Assembly: GCA_045576335.1 (NCBI GenBank)
Contig: JAZNGH010000042.1
Coordinates: 1 to 64,000, forward strand
Source: Scatosoma sp045576335
GTDB lineage: Bacteria; Bacillota; Clostridia; Christensenellales; Borkfalkiaceae
DNA: 64,000 nt
Reading direction: 5' to 3'
Under the pieces are notes generated by a model. That model did no database searches and had not been told where the DNA came from. It was given only the letters and a program-made list of their open reading frames with translations. A program made the translations under genes and the position numbers. Shown piece after piece: positions 52,003 to 60,606 of the stretch. The number at the start of each line of letters is the position of its first letter. Positions within the stretch are counted from its first letter, which is position 1.

Positions 52003-52031
52003 TTGCTTTTTTTCGACCTATATGGTAAAAT
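52003..52031 (+). promoter_or_regulatory. Promoter of the lipoprotein cluster
   Basis: TTGCTT and TAAAAT with a 17-base spacer, about 88 nt before the first lipoprotein gene; this gives a leader of about 80 nt. A short inverted repeat (ACTTTCA at 51944, TGAAAGT at 51964) lies upstream. Confidence 0.72.
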
Positions 52032-52118
52032 AATTTTAACTGTACGATGGCGTATAGTCGATTTTTGTTGGGCTAAAACGCCGAAAATGACATAAATGAA
52101 AACAAGGAGAAAGGAATT

Positions 52119-52472
52119 ATGAAAAAACTCAATCAACTTTTGGCTCTTATCGCGGCGGCGGTACTGTCCTTGGGCGTACTCGTTTTGACGGCTTGCGGCG
52201 GCACCGCTACGGCGTACACCGTATACGTAAAGGACGCAAACGGTGCGGCAATCGAGGGCGTTCGTATCGGTATTTGCTCCTACGACGAAACGACGGGTGA
52301 AAAGGGCTCTTGCCTTGCGCCCAAAACGACGGACGCGGACGGCAAAGTCGTGCTTGAAGCAGACGAAGGCACATATATTATCAACGACGAATTGTTTTCC
52401 AGTGCTTACGAAGCAGAAAAATGCGTATTAACGGCTTACGGCGAATATACGCTCGTTCTTACCGCAAAATAA
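52119..52472 (+). CDS. Small lipoprotein with one transthyretin/Ig-like domain
   Basis: A 117-residue precursor with lipobox LTAC and Cys26 as the modified residue after a 25-residue signal. The rest is a single beta-sandwich of the carboxypeptidase-regulatory/Cna-B type (YTVYVKDANGAAIEGVRIGI, TTDADGKVVLEADEGTYI). AAGGAG precedes the ATG. First of four lipoprotein genes on the same strand spaced 12-24 nt apart, so one transcript is likely. Confidence 0.82.
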   Translation: MKKLNQLLALIAAAVLSLGVLVLTACGGTATAYTVYVKDANGAAIEGVRIGICSYDETTGEKGSCLAPKTTDADGKVVLEADEGTYIINDELFSSAYEAEKCVLTAYGEYTLVLTAK

Positions 52473-52496
52473 TATTATAATCCAAGGAATACTTTT

Positions 52497-55358
52497 ATGA
52501 AGTTTTTTAAGAAAATCCTGACGCTTGCCGTAGCGTTCGTTTTGGCGTTTAGCTTGGGCGTAATCACGGCTTGCGACGACAACGGAGGCAATTCGTCCTC
52601 GGAAATCGTAGAGCCCGTCGATTACGTATATAAAGTCCGTACGCAATCGGAGGGCGGCTTCGGTCTTCGCAACGTGCTCGTTTCTCTGTACGACGGAGAA
52701 ACGAAGATTTCTTCCGTACTCACGAACGCGCAAGGCAACGCCTTTTTCCTTGACGAGGACGTAGCCCAAACGGGCACGTACAACGTCACGGTTTCGGACG
52801 TGCCTACGGGTTGGCGCATAAAGAACGACGACCTCGTTTATCAAACCTCTACGCAAGAGGGTACGACCGTTACCATTGATTTCACTGCACAGCTTATCAC
52901 GGACGAGGAAACGCCATCCACGAAGCTGTACCGTCTTGGCGACGTTATGTACGATTTTGCCGTAGAAACGAGCGACGGGGATATCTTTATCCTCTCCGAA
53001 GCCCTCACGCAAAAGAAAATGGTCCTGCTCAATTTCTGGGCGACGTGGTGCGGTCCTTGCGTGTCGGAGTTCCCCGCCATGCAAAACGCATATACCACCT
53101 ACGAGAGCGTCGTGGACGTAATCGCGGTGAGCATTGAAGCCTCGGACGATCAAAGCGCGGTGCGCGATTTCAAAAAACAGCACTCGCTTACCTTCCCTAT
53201 GGCGGGTCAGCCCGCGGGAAGCGTCATTTCCGACCATTTCAACACGGCTTCCATTCCCACCTCCGTACTCATTGACCGTTACGGCGTGATTTCCTATTTG
53301 CATACGGGCGCAATCACCTCCACCGCCGATTTTACCAACCTGTTCGATAAATTCATAAACGACGATTACAAGCAAACGGTCATCGACAGCAGCGCGGGCG
53401 AAAACGGAAACGACAACAACGGCAGCACCGAGCTTGCCAAGCCCACGGTTTCCCCGCCCGAAATCAGCAAAATCGACGAGCATCTCACGGGCGATTCGAC
53501 GACGTTTGCCTATTCTTGGGAAACGGAGGACGAATATTCTTGGCCTTGGGTGGTAGCGGAAACGGAAGCGGACGGGAAATATATCAGCGCGTCCAACTCC
53601 ACCGTGGACAATTCCTACGCCATTCTCAACGCGGATTTTGAAGCGGCAGCAAACAAAGTGCTTGCGTTCGACGCCTATATCAGCACGGAAAACAAAGCCG
53701 ACGAGCTGTTCGTTATGATAGACGGCGCGATCATTCACAGACTTTCGGGCGTTCCCACGACAAAAGAATGGAAAACCTACTACGCATACGTATTCGAAGC
53801 GGAGCACGCGGGAAAGCACACCCTTTCGCTCGTATACGACAAGGACGCAACGCTTTCGGGCGGCGACGACGTGGTATATCTTAAAAATTTGCGTTTGCTG
53901 GACAAATCGGTATTAAGCGCGGACGGCGTAGACCTCAATATCTTCCGTTACGCGGCGACGGGCTACAATTCCCCCTTTGGCGAAAACGGCGAGGTCAAGG
54001 AATTATCCGAGGCAGAAAAGACAACGAAGTATTCTAATTACGCAAACGTGCTCTATTCCACGGCGGACGGCTACTATCACGTAGTGGACGCTGGCGCGAC
54101 GAGCGTGGATATCGAAACCGACCCCATTCTTTTCGTGGAGCTTATGAATTCCACGCATTGGAATATGTACGATTTGTGGCAGCTTGCCTATAACGGGCTG
54201 CTCGTATACGAGGGTTTCAACCTCGAAGAAGCGGTCGAGGAATTTGCTTGGGCGGCGACCAACTCTCAAAACGGCTACGTGCCCGTCACCAAAGAGTTAA
54301 AAGAGCTACTCGAACTTTGCGTATCACTCGACCCTATCGGCGACGAGTACAACGAGCAATATCATAAAGATTATTACGAGCCGAAATACCATAAGGCAAA
54401 TTACGACAACGAATGGTTGGAGCTTTGCCTGTATTTCGACCACTACGGCAATACGCCGCAAATGAAAGACCCGACGGCGGGCGTGACCTTTGACGGCGCA
54501 ATCACCATCAACGAGGGCGAAAACCATATCGTTTGCGACGTATCCCTCGTTCCCCTCGGTATCAAGCATAAATTCGTCCCCGCAAAATCGGGCGTATACC
54601 GTCTGTATTCCAAGGTAGGCGCGGATTTGACGGGCAGCGACTCCTCTACCGACCCGCAATGCTGGATTTTTGCAGAGGACAGAAAGACGGAGCTTGCTTA
54701 CAGCGACGACTTCATTTTAAGCCCGACGGGCAATTTTGACAATTTCGATATCTCTATTTATATGGAAGCGGGCAAAACCTATTACTGCCTGTTTGCGTTC
54801 TTCCTCAACGACGTGGGCGAGTTCGATATGCAAATCGATTATCTGGGCGCATATCACGAAGTCTTGACGAACGCGGCCATCGGACCTTACAGCTATAACA
54901 CGGTCACGAGCGAAACCTTCCTGCCAGGGGCACAAAAGGTCAAATACGACGAAGCGACGGACACCTACCGCGTGACGGACGAAAACGGCGTATTCCTCGG
55001 TGACAAGTACGCGGGGCTGGACGACGCGATTTATCTCGACCTCGTCAACACGACCTATCTTTTCTCCTCGCAATCGCTCGCGGGGATTATCGAATCGGCG
55101 CACGAATACGCAGAAAACAAGCGTTTGTTCTATCTGCCCGACGGTAAAGGCAGCTACACCGATTATACGGATGAGATGCAAAAATATCTGTTCTTTGCCT
55201 ACCGTAACGACGGCGAGCTGTACGGCTTTACCAAAATCGACAAGGCGTTGATGGAAATTTTAATCAAGTTCACGAAAGCGTACGACGGCTTCGGCGGCAT
55301 CACAAATTCGTGGCAAATGATGTGCTACTATTATCAGCCTATCGGCTCGCAAAATTAA
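52497..55358 (+). CDS. Large lipoprotein with embedded TlpA-type thioredoxin domain
   Basis: A 953-residue precursor with Cys26 in the lipobox ITAC. From about 43 to 135 a beta-sandwich resembles the domain of the preceding small lipoprotein. From about 145 to 290 comes a TlpA/ResA-type thioredoxin fold with WCGPC (Cys185, Cys188) and the cis-proline at about 254 in SIPTSVLID. An acidic, Asn-rich linker leads to a large C-terminal region (from about 310) of unknown type with carbohydrate-binding-like stretches near 325-460. It sits in the extracytoplasmic space, attached to the membrane. Function unknown beyond a probable thiol-redox activity. Confidence 0.85.
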   Translation: MKFFKKILTLAVAFVLAFSLGVITACDDNGGNSSSEIVEPVDYVYKVRTQSEGGFGLRNVLVSLYDGETKISSVLTNAQGNAFFLDEDVAQTGTYNVTVSDVPTGWRIKNDDLVYQTSTQEGTTVTIDFTAQLITDEETPSTKLYRLGDVMYDFAVETSDGDIFILSEALTQKKMVLLNFWATWCGPCVSEFPAMQNAYTTYESVVDVIAVSIEASDDQSAVRDFKKQHSLTFPMAGQPAGSVISDHFNTASIPTSVLIDRYGVISYLHTGAITSTADFTNLFDKFINDDYKQTVIDSSAGENGNDNNGSTELAKPTVSPPEISKIDEHLTGDSTTFAYSWETEDEYSWPWVVAETEADGKYISASNSTVDNSYAILNADFEAAANKVLAFDAYISTENKADELFVMIDGAIIHRLSGVPTTKEWKTYYAYVFEAEHAGKHTLSLVYDKDATLSGGDDVVYLKNLRLLDKSVLSADGVDLNIFRYAATGYNSPFGENGEVKELSEAEKTTKYSNYANVLYSTADGYYHVVDAGATSVDIETDPILFVELMNSTHWNMYDLWQLAYNGLLVYEGFNLEEAVEEFAWAATNSQNGYVPVTKELKELLELCVSLDPIGDEYNEQYHKDYYEPKYHKANYDNEWLELCLYFDHYGNTPQMKDPTAGVTFDGAITINEGENHIVCDVSLVPLGIKHKFVPAKSGVYRLYSKVGADLTGSDSSTDPQCWIFAEDRKTELAYSDDFILSPTGNFDNFDISIYMEAGKTYYCLFAFFLNDVGEFDMQIDYLGAYHEVLTNAAIGPYSYNTVTSETFLPGAQKVKYDEATDTYRVTDENGVFLGDKYAGLDDAIYLDLVNTTYLFSSQSLAGIIESAHEYAENKRLFYLPDGKGSYTDYTDEMQKYLFFAYRNDGELYGFTKIDKALMEILIKFTKAYDGFGGITNSWQMMCYYYQPIGSQN

Positions 55359-55376
55359 GGTAAGGAGATAACGGTT

Positions 55377-57188
55377 ATGAAATTTTTGAAAAAATTGTCT
55401 TTATTGCTCCTTTCCTGCTCCTTCGTGCTTTCTGCGGCGGCGTTTACCGCTTGCGGCGGCGACGAATCCTCCACAAGCTCCTCCTCTTCGTCAAGCGGCA
55501 CGGTAGCCGACCCCAACGAGGGCTTGGAGGGGTACATCAAGCTCCCGCTCGACGAGGCGAATATCACCGTTTCCTCCTTCCTTGGCGGCAGCGGCTCGGC
55601 GTTCGACCGTTTAGAGGGTGAAGCGGGCTTGTATTACGAGGTGGAAACCTCCCCTCGCGGTATGATTTTCTTATCCTTTGCCGCGCAAGACGCTTACGAG
55701 GGCGACCCTACGGCGGCGGATTATCAATATCAGGGCAAATCGGGGCAATACGCGCTCTACACCGTCGAAAAGACGGAAAACGTGGAAATTATCCGCTACG
55801 ACGCAAGCGAGCAATATATCCCCATGGTGGACGGCGAATATATCGGCGAGCCTGCCATGACGCTCCGCGACGGCAGACTGTATTCGCTCGTCAATTGCAG
55901 CGACAAACATAACAACCAGCAATGGCGCGCCGTGTATGGTATCCGTTGCATAGGCGAAGCGCAAACCGTGCGCGTACGCTTCGTACGCGTTGCGGATGCT
56001 ATCAATGGTCCCGCAACTACGCGCTACCCTATCGTGCCCAAGGAAATCGCGGGCAAGGCGAGCGTACCCGATTATTGCAAGCCCTACGACGTACCGTATA
56101 CGAGCAGTTATTTCTACGACGCGAACGCGGAATTGACCTTTACGACGCCGCTTAACGGAGCGACGACCACGGTCACCAAAAAGGGCTTCTACCGTATGGG
56201 TACGGCAGAAACCCCCGGGGAAATCATTTACGCGGCGGTGGACGCAAGCTCCCGCCTGCTCGGCGCGACCTTCTCGGAAGCGCAGGATTTGGGCAACGCC
56301 CTTTCCCTGTACTACGGCGTAGACGAAACGACGGGGAATTATATCATTCACGATTATATTGATTTCATCACCAACGACAAGGGCGGCGACGGCGAAACCG
56401 ATTTAACCAAAGCCTGCTACGTAAACGCGGCGAACGCGGACGGGCTTTACCCCGTCAATCAGGAGCTTTACGAGTTCTTGCAAACCTACGTGTCGGTGAA
56501 CCCGCTCGTACAAGAGGAGGGCGAAACGGAGGTTGCGGCAGAAAAGCATTGGCTGGCGGCTTGCTCCTATTACCGCGAAGCCAAGCTCGGCTCTGTCTAT
56601 TACCCCATTCCCTTGAAAGAGGGCACGAATACGGTTACGATCAGCGAAGCGTTCACCCCTATTTATCACAACGTAAAATGGCAGGGCGACGACGATAAGA
56701 CCTCGGGTTATTATACGATAACGAGCAACAGCGACGACGCGTGGCTGACCATTGACAGAAAAAATTACAGCGGCAAATTTTCCGTGACCTTCGAAGCGGA
56801 CGAAACGGACGGCAAAACCTTTATGCTCTCGTGCAAAGACGGCGGAACGGGCGAATTTACCGTGACTGTTTCCGAGCCGAACGGCACGTACGTCAATCCT
56901 TTTACCCTCGATACGCTTGGACAAACGACGGTGCAACCGCTCGAAGTCCTTGCCGCGGACGGTACGGTGCAATACTTTGCGGTATACCGTTATACGCTGC
57001 AATCGACGGGCGGACAAGTGGCTTTAACCACCCAACAAGCGGGCGTAAGCTTTGAATTTATCGGCGGCGTGGGCGAGGACGGCACCGTCACGCCCGATAG
57101 CGATGGCAACGTTTCGTTCACCGTGCTCGTGACCGCAAAGACGGCGGACGCATTTACAGCGACGGCGACGATTACCGCAAACGCTTAA
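55377..57188 (+). CDS. Lipoprotein of unknown function (603 aa)
   Basis: Cys26 in lipobox FTAC, followed by a serine-rich linker (STSSSSSSSGT). The remainder is beta-rich without a family I recognise; residues 430-510 (YTITSNSDDAWLTIDRKNYS and FMLSCKDGGTGEFTVTVSEP) look like a bacterial pre-peptidase/Ig-type sandwich and a last sandwich follows from 515. Third gene of the lipoprotein cluster, 18 nt after the TlpA-containing gene. GGAG precedes the ATG. Confidence 0.75.
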   Translation: MKFLKKLSLLLLSCSFVLSAAAFTACGGDESSTSSSSSSSGTVADPNEGLEGYIKLPLDEANITVSSFLGGSGSAFDRLEGEAGLYYEVETSPRGMIFLSFAAQDAYEGDPTAADYQYQGKSGQYALYTVEKTENVEIIRYDASEQYIPMVDGEYIGEPAMTLRDGRLYSLVNCSDKHNNQQWRAVYGIRCIGEAQTVRVRFVRVADAINGPATTRYPIVPKEIAGKASVPDYCKPYDVPYTSSYFYDANAELTFTTPLNGATTTVTKKGFYRMGTAETPGEIIYAAVDASSRLLGATFSEAQDLGNALSLYYGVDETTGNYIIHDYIDFITNDKGGDGETDLTKACYVNAANADGLYPVNQELYEFLQTYVSVNPLVQEEGETEVAAEKHWLAACSYYREAKLGSVYYPIPLKEGTNTVTISEAFTPIYHNVKWQGDDDKTSGYYTITSNSDDAWLTIDRKNYSGKFSVTFEADETDGKTFMLSCKDGGTGEFTVTVSEPNGTYVNPFTLDTLGQTTVQPLEVLAADGTVQYFAVYRYTLQSTGGQVALTTQQAGVSFEFIGGVGEDGTVTPDSDGNVSFTVLVTAKTADAFTATATITANA

Positions 57189-57200
57189 TGAGGTACTACT

Positions 57201-58772
57201 ATGAAAAAAATTAAAAAATTACTTTTGCTCGGCGCGGCGTTTTTGGCAACCGCTTCCCTTGCATTTGGCACGGCTTGCGGGAATGAGGGCGACGACTCTT
57301 CTACGGATTTTTCCTCTTCGTCAAGCACGCAAAGCTCGCAAACGGAAACGCAATCGTACTATAAAACGATTATAAACGGCAAAAAGGTAGACGTAACGCC
57401 TACGGGCGAGGATAATTTCTATCTCGGCGCGACCGTCACGGTCAACGTGCCGAGCGCGGGCACGTACGTCGTGAACAGCACGGACGGCGCGGCATTCGGC
57501 GATAATACGCCCGACACGGAAACGGACAGCGTGTATACCTTTACGGCGACCGCCGCGGGGGATTATACCTTTAAGGTGAGCTATTTCGATATGAGCGGCG
57601 CGGGCTCTGCACGCGTCACGTATTACGTTTACGAAATGACCAAAGCCCCCATCACGGAAGCGGGCGGCGCGGTGAAATTGCTTGCAAACGTCAATGCGGC
57701 GGTGTCCTTTACCGCGGCGAAAGCGGGCAGATACCGTATCGTGACGAATACCGACTATAATTTCTACCTCGGCGCAAGCGACAGCGAGGGCGTGTATTCC
57801 AAAACCTTTATCGTGGAAACGACGGCGGATAATCAAAGCGTGGATTTCTTCGTGCGTTGCGACAACGGGCTGGAAAGCTTCAAATTCACCTACACCGTCG
57901 AGGACGCGAACGCCGTAGCGGTGCAGTCGGGCGAAAACACGAAAACACTGTATTCTATGGAAAACAATTTGTTCTCTTTTACGGCGGCGACGGCGGGCGA
58001 ATATAAAATCACGACGAGTGCCACGGGCGTTTCGTTCGGGCAATACGACGCCACGCTTGGCGAGCCTAATTTCAGCAAAGCGGAAACGTATTTTGAGGGC
58101 GGCGTAGCAAAAAGCGCGTTCGTGTTTACGGCAAACGCCAACGAAGCGGTGCTTTTTTACGCAAAATCGTACGATAGCACGAGCGAAGTGACCTTTACGA
58201 TTTCCCCTTGGACGGAGGAAAACAAATACCCTTCGGAAATCAAGCTGCAAAGCTCGGATATGACGATCAATATGAAAGCCAACGGCGCGACGAGCGCGAC
58301 CTTGAACGTGACGGGTTCGTACGCGATTTCTTGGAGCGACGTGGACAACGACGCGCAAACGAGCACGCCCGTTACGCTCACAATCGGAAGCCAAACCTTT
58401 ACGAGCGGCACGCTGCTCTTGAACGTCAAGGAAAACACCGCTCTTACCTTCAACAATCCCACGGGCGAGGCGGTGAAAGTCAAGCTTTCGTATTCAGAGA
58501 ATACGCCCTTGACCTTTGAAGCGTATATCGCGGCGGACGATACGGAAAAAACGACGATTAACTACGCTACCCGCGTAGCGGAGGATAAGAGCTTCCTCCT
58601 CACTTGGACGGGCGAGGGTACGCTCTACAAGGGTGAAACGGCGTACACGGACGGAACGACGGGTATCGTGTTCGACGGCGTAAACAAAAATATGCATTTG
58701 CTTGCTCAAATTTCCGCGCAAACGGAAACCAAGCTCGTATTTACGATTACGGAAATCGTAACAGAAGAATAA
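57201..58772 (+). CDS. Lipoprotein with repeated beta-sandwich domains (523 aa)
   Basis: Cys26 in lipobox GTAC and a Ser/Thr/Gln-rich linker to about residue 52. At least three repeats of the form F-T-A-x-x-A-G-x-Y follow (VNVPSAGTYVVN, FTATAAGDYTFKVS, FTAAKAGRYRIVT, FTAATAGEYKITTS), typical of pre-peptidase C-terminal or PKD-like sandwiches found on secreted proteins. No cysteine outside the lipobox is seen. Last of the cluster; 12 nt after the previous gene. Confidence 0.78.
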   Translation: MKKIKKLLLLGAAFLATASLAFGTACGNEGDDSSTDFSSSSSTQSSQTETQSYYKTIINGKKVDVTPTGEDNFYLGATVTVNVPSAGTYVVNSTDGAAFGDNTPDTETDSVYTFTATAAGDYTFKVSYFDMSGAGSARVTYYVYEMTKAPITEAGGAVKLLANVNAAVSFTAAKAGRYRIVTNTDYNFYLGASDSEGVYSKTFIVETTADNQSVDFFVRCDNGLESFKFTYTVEDANAVAVQSGENTKTLYSMENNLFSFTAATAGEYKITTSATGVSFGQYDATLGEPNFSKAETYFEGGVAKSAFVFTANANEAVLFYAKSYDSTSEVTFTISPWTEENKYPSEIKLQSSDMTINMKANGATSATLNVTGSYAISWSDVDNDAQTSTPVTLTIGSQTFTSGTLLLNVKENTALTFNNPTGEAVKVKLSYSENTPLTFEAYIAADDTEKTTINYATRVAEDKSFLLTWTGEGTLYKGETAYTDGTTGIVFDGVNKNMHLLAQISAQTETKLVFTITEIVTEE

Positions 58773-58801
58773 GAAAAACGATAGCGTAAAAACGGAACCG
58801 G

Positions 58802-58832
58802 AAAAGCCTTGCCTTTTGGGGGGGTTTTTTTT
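58802..58832 (+). terminator. Probable weak terminator of the lipoprotein cluster
   Basis: A short AAAAG / CTTTT stem with flanking G-run and TTTTTTTT lies 30 nt past the last lipoprotein gene and just before the convergent tlpA stop; it could work in both directions. Confidence 0.5.
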
Positions 58833-58835
58833 GTT

Positions 58836-59444
58836 TTACAATTCGGGCTCAACTGCCGCTTTTAATTCTTCAAGCGTCATAGAGCTTTCAAAAATATGCT
58901 TGATAATGCCCTCGCGGTCAACGACCACGGTGATAGGCAAGCCGTCGCCGACCTCAAACAGCTCCTTTACGTCGTTGTCGGTATTATACCGTCCAAAGGT
59001 ACAGGTATAATTCACCCAATGGGAATAATAGGTATCGTATTCCCCTTTCTCGTCGTCTTTGTTTAAGTAATCGTCGAGCAGTTCTTGCGGGGCGTAATGG
59101 GAATCCGCGCTGATTATTACGACCTCCAAGCCCTCGTCCTTGTACTCCTCGTACAGCTCGTTGAAATGCGGAATTTCCTTTTTACAGGGCTGACACCAAG
59201 TCGCCCAAAAATTGAGCACGACCACCTTTCCGCGCTGGTCTGATAAGGTAAAGATTTCGTCCGTTATCACGAATTTGCCGTCCTCTACGCCGTACACGGT
59301 GTCCAGCGTGAAATCGGGACATTCGTCGTACAGCATTGCGCCGACCGTTTCCTTATCAAAAAAATTGTAGTACACGAGCGCACCGCAAAGCACCGCTCCC
59401 GCCAGCGTGTACGCGCCGATTTTGAAGAGCTTATTCCTTTTCAT
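58836..59444 (-). CDS. TlpA family thioredoxin, membrane-anchored
   Basis: The 202-residue protein has one N-terminal membrane segment (about 8-28) and then a TlpA/ResA-like domain with CPDFTLDTV, VVLNFWATWCQPC (Cys84, Cys87), and the cis-proline in GLPITVVVD. The CQPC active site differs from the CGPC of the large lipoprotein. The thioredoxin domain faces outward. The start overlaps the NapH-like gene by 14 nt, so the two are coupled. Confidence 0.9.
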   Translation of the reverse strand: MKRNKLFKIGAYTLAGAVLCGALVYYNFFDKETVGAMLYDECPDFTLDTVYGVEDGKFVITDEIFTLSDQRGKVVVLNFWATWCQPCKKEIPHFNELYEEYKDEGLEVVIISADSHYAPQELLDDYLNKDDEKGEYDTYYSHWVNYTCTFGRYNTDNDVKELFEVGDGLPITVVVDREGIIKHIFESSMTLEELKAAVEPEL

Positions 59445-60423
59445 TGGCGTTCACCTCCGAAACGGCGATTTCTTCTTGCGGCTTTTCCGCTTCCTTGCGT
59501 TTGAGCATACCCGTCAACGGTTTGATTTCCGTTGCCGCGGGCGTATCCGCGTCGTTTGCGCGTACGAGCAACTGTGCACCCTTCCACGTAATCGCTTTTG
59601 CGGGGCAGACGGAAATACATTCGCCACAGCTGATACATTCGTGGTCGCCGACGTTTTTCACGTCCATTTTACATACGCCCACGCACAATCCACAGTCGGT
59701 GCATTTGTTTTTGTCAAGCTTCACGCCCAAAAGCGCGATTTTACTGAAAAAGCCGTACAGCGCGCCGAGCGGGCAAAGGAAACGACAGAACACGCGGAAA
59801 ATGAAAATGCTTGCCACGACGATAATCACCAAAAGCATAAATTTCCACGAGAACAGCGGTCCGAGATTGCTCAAAAGTGCTTCGTTTTCGGGGTTAAGTA
59901 AAAGCCCCAACCCGCCCTCGAACGTACCCGCGGGACATATGTATTCGCAAAAACCGGGGATTGCAAAGCTTAACGGCACGATTACGACGAACGCAACCAA
60001 AACGAAATATTTGAAATAGGACAAAACGCGGGTCGCTTTGCTCTTTTTGAGCTTGGGAGTTTTTATCTTATACAGAAGCTCCTGACCAAGCCCGACGGGG
60101 CAAAACCAACCGCAAATCATTCTGCCAAACAACAGCCCGAAAAGCACCAAAATCCCCAAAACGTATACGGGCGTACGGGTTTCGGACGCGGACAGCGCGT
60201 TTTGAAGCGAGCCCAAAGGGCAAGAGCCGATCGCTCCGGGGCAGGAATAGCAATTCATTCCCGGCACGCAAAGGTTTTTGGTCGCGCCCTTATAAATGCG
60301 CCCGTTGAAAAAGCCCTTTATATTCGCGTTATATAAAAGCGCGGTATAAAGCTGAATAATCTTCCGCCGCGAGGGTGCGTGCTTGACAAACCAAGCCTTG
60401 ATTTTCCCGAAAAACGTTTTCAT
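59431..60423 (-). CDS. NapH/RnfB-like 4Fe-4S membrane polyferredoxin
   Basis: The 330-residue protein has an N-terminal Cys-rich patch (Cys52, 58, 61, 68), four to five membrane segments, two CX3CP-type motifs (Cys104/108 in CGWFCPVG; Cys213/217 in CRFLCPLG), a further pair (Cys159, 163) and two ferredoxin clusters (Cys241-Cys251 and Cys263-Cys273). The NapH/YccM family passes electrons across the membrane. Here it is 14 nt overlapped with tlpA, so a thioredoxin is the probable electron acceptor. A highly charged tail follows. Confidence 0.88.
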   Translation of the reverse strand: MKTFFGKIKAWFVKHAPSRRKIIQLYTALLYNANIKGFFNGRIYKGATKNLCVPGMNCYSCPGAIGSCPLGSLQNALSASETRTPVYVLGILVLFGLLFGRMICGWFCPVGLGQELLYKIKTPKLKKSKATRVLSYFKYFVLVAFVVIVPLSFAIPGFCEYICPAGTFEGGLGLLLNPENEALLSNLGPLFSWKFMLLVIIVVASIFIFRVFCRFLCPLGALYGFFSKIALLGVKLDKNKCTDCGLCVGVCKMDVKNVGDHECISCGECISVCPAKAITWKGAQLLVRANDADTPAATEIKPLTGMLKRKEAEKPQEEIAVSEVNANEKE

Positions 60424-60606
60424 AAATCCTGTAAAGCTCCTTAATTTTCAAACGGATAAAGTAAAAGCTTGCGCCAAGCGAAATAAAATAAAGCAAGACG
60501 CAAGATAGGTAAGGCGTACGCGGCTTTCCCGACGGGAGATTTACAAAAGTAAACGAGCGAGGGAAAACGCAAGTACAACGCCGCATATCGTAACGTATTC
60601 TTTATT
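60424..60606. other. 183-bp intergenic region with distant inverted repeat
   Basis: No gene that I can support. ATAAAATAAAG at 60483-60493 and CTTTATTTTAT at 60600-60610 form an 11-bp inverted repeat about 106 bp apart; the second arm touches the stop of the CXXC-tail gene. GGAG lies upstream of the NapH-like ATG at 60423. Confidence 0.5.

Noticed and set aside
52428..53819. A 463-codon minus-strand frame opposite the TlpA lipoprotein
   Set aside because: The plus strand has a signal peptide, lipobox, WCGPC and ribosome site; the opposite frame has none.
60329..60586. An 85-codon minus-strand frame across the NapH-like start and the intergenic region
   Set aside because: It overlaps the conserved N terminus of the NapH-like gene in another frame and has no credible ribosome site, although its hydrophobic middle looked like a membrane segment at first.
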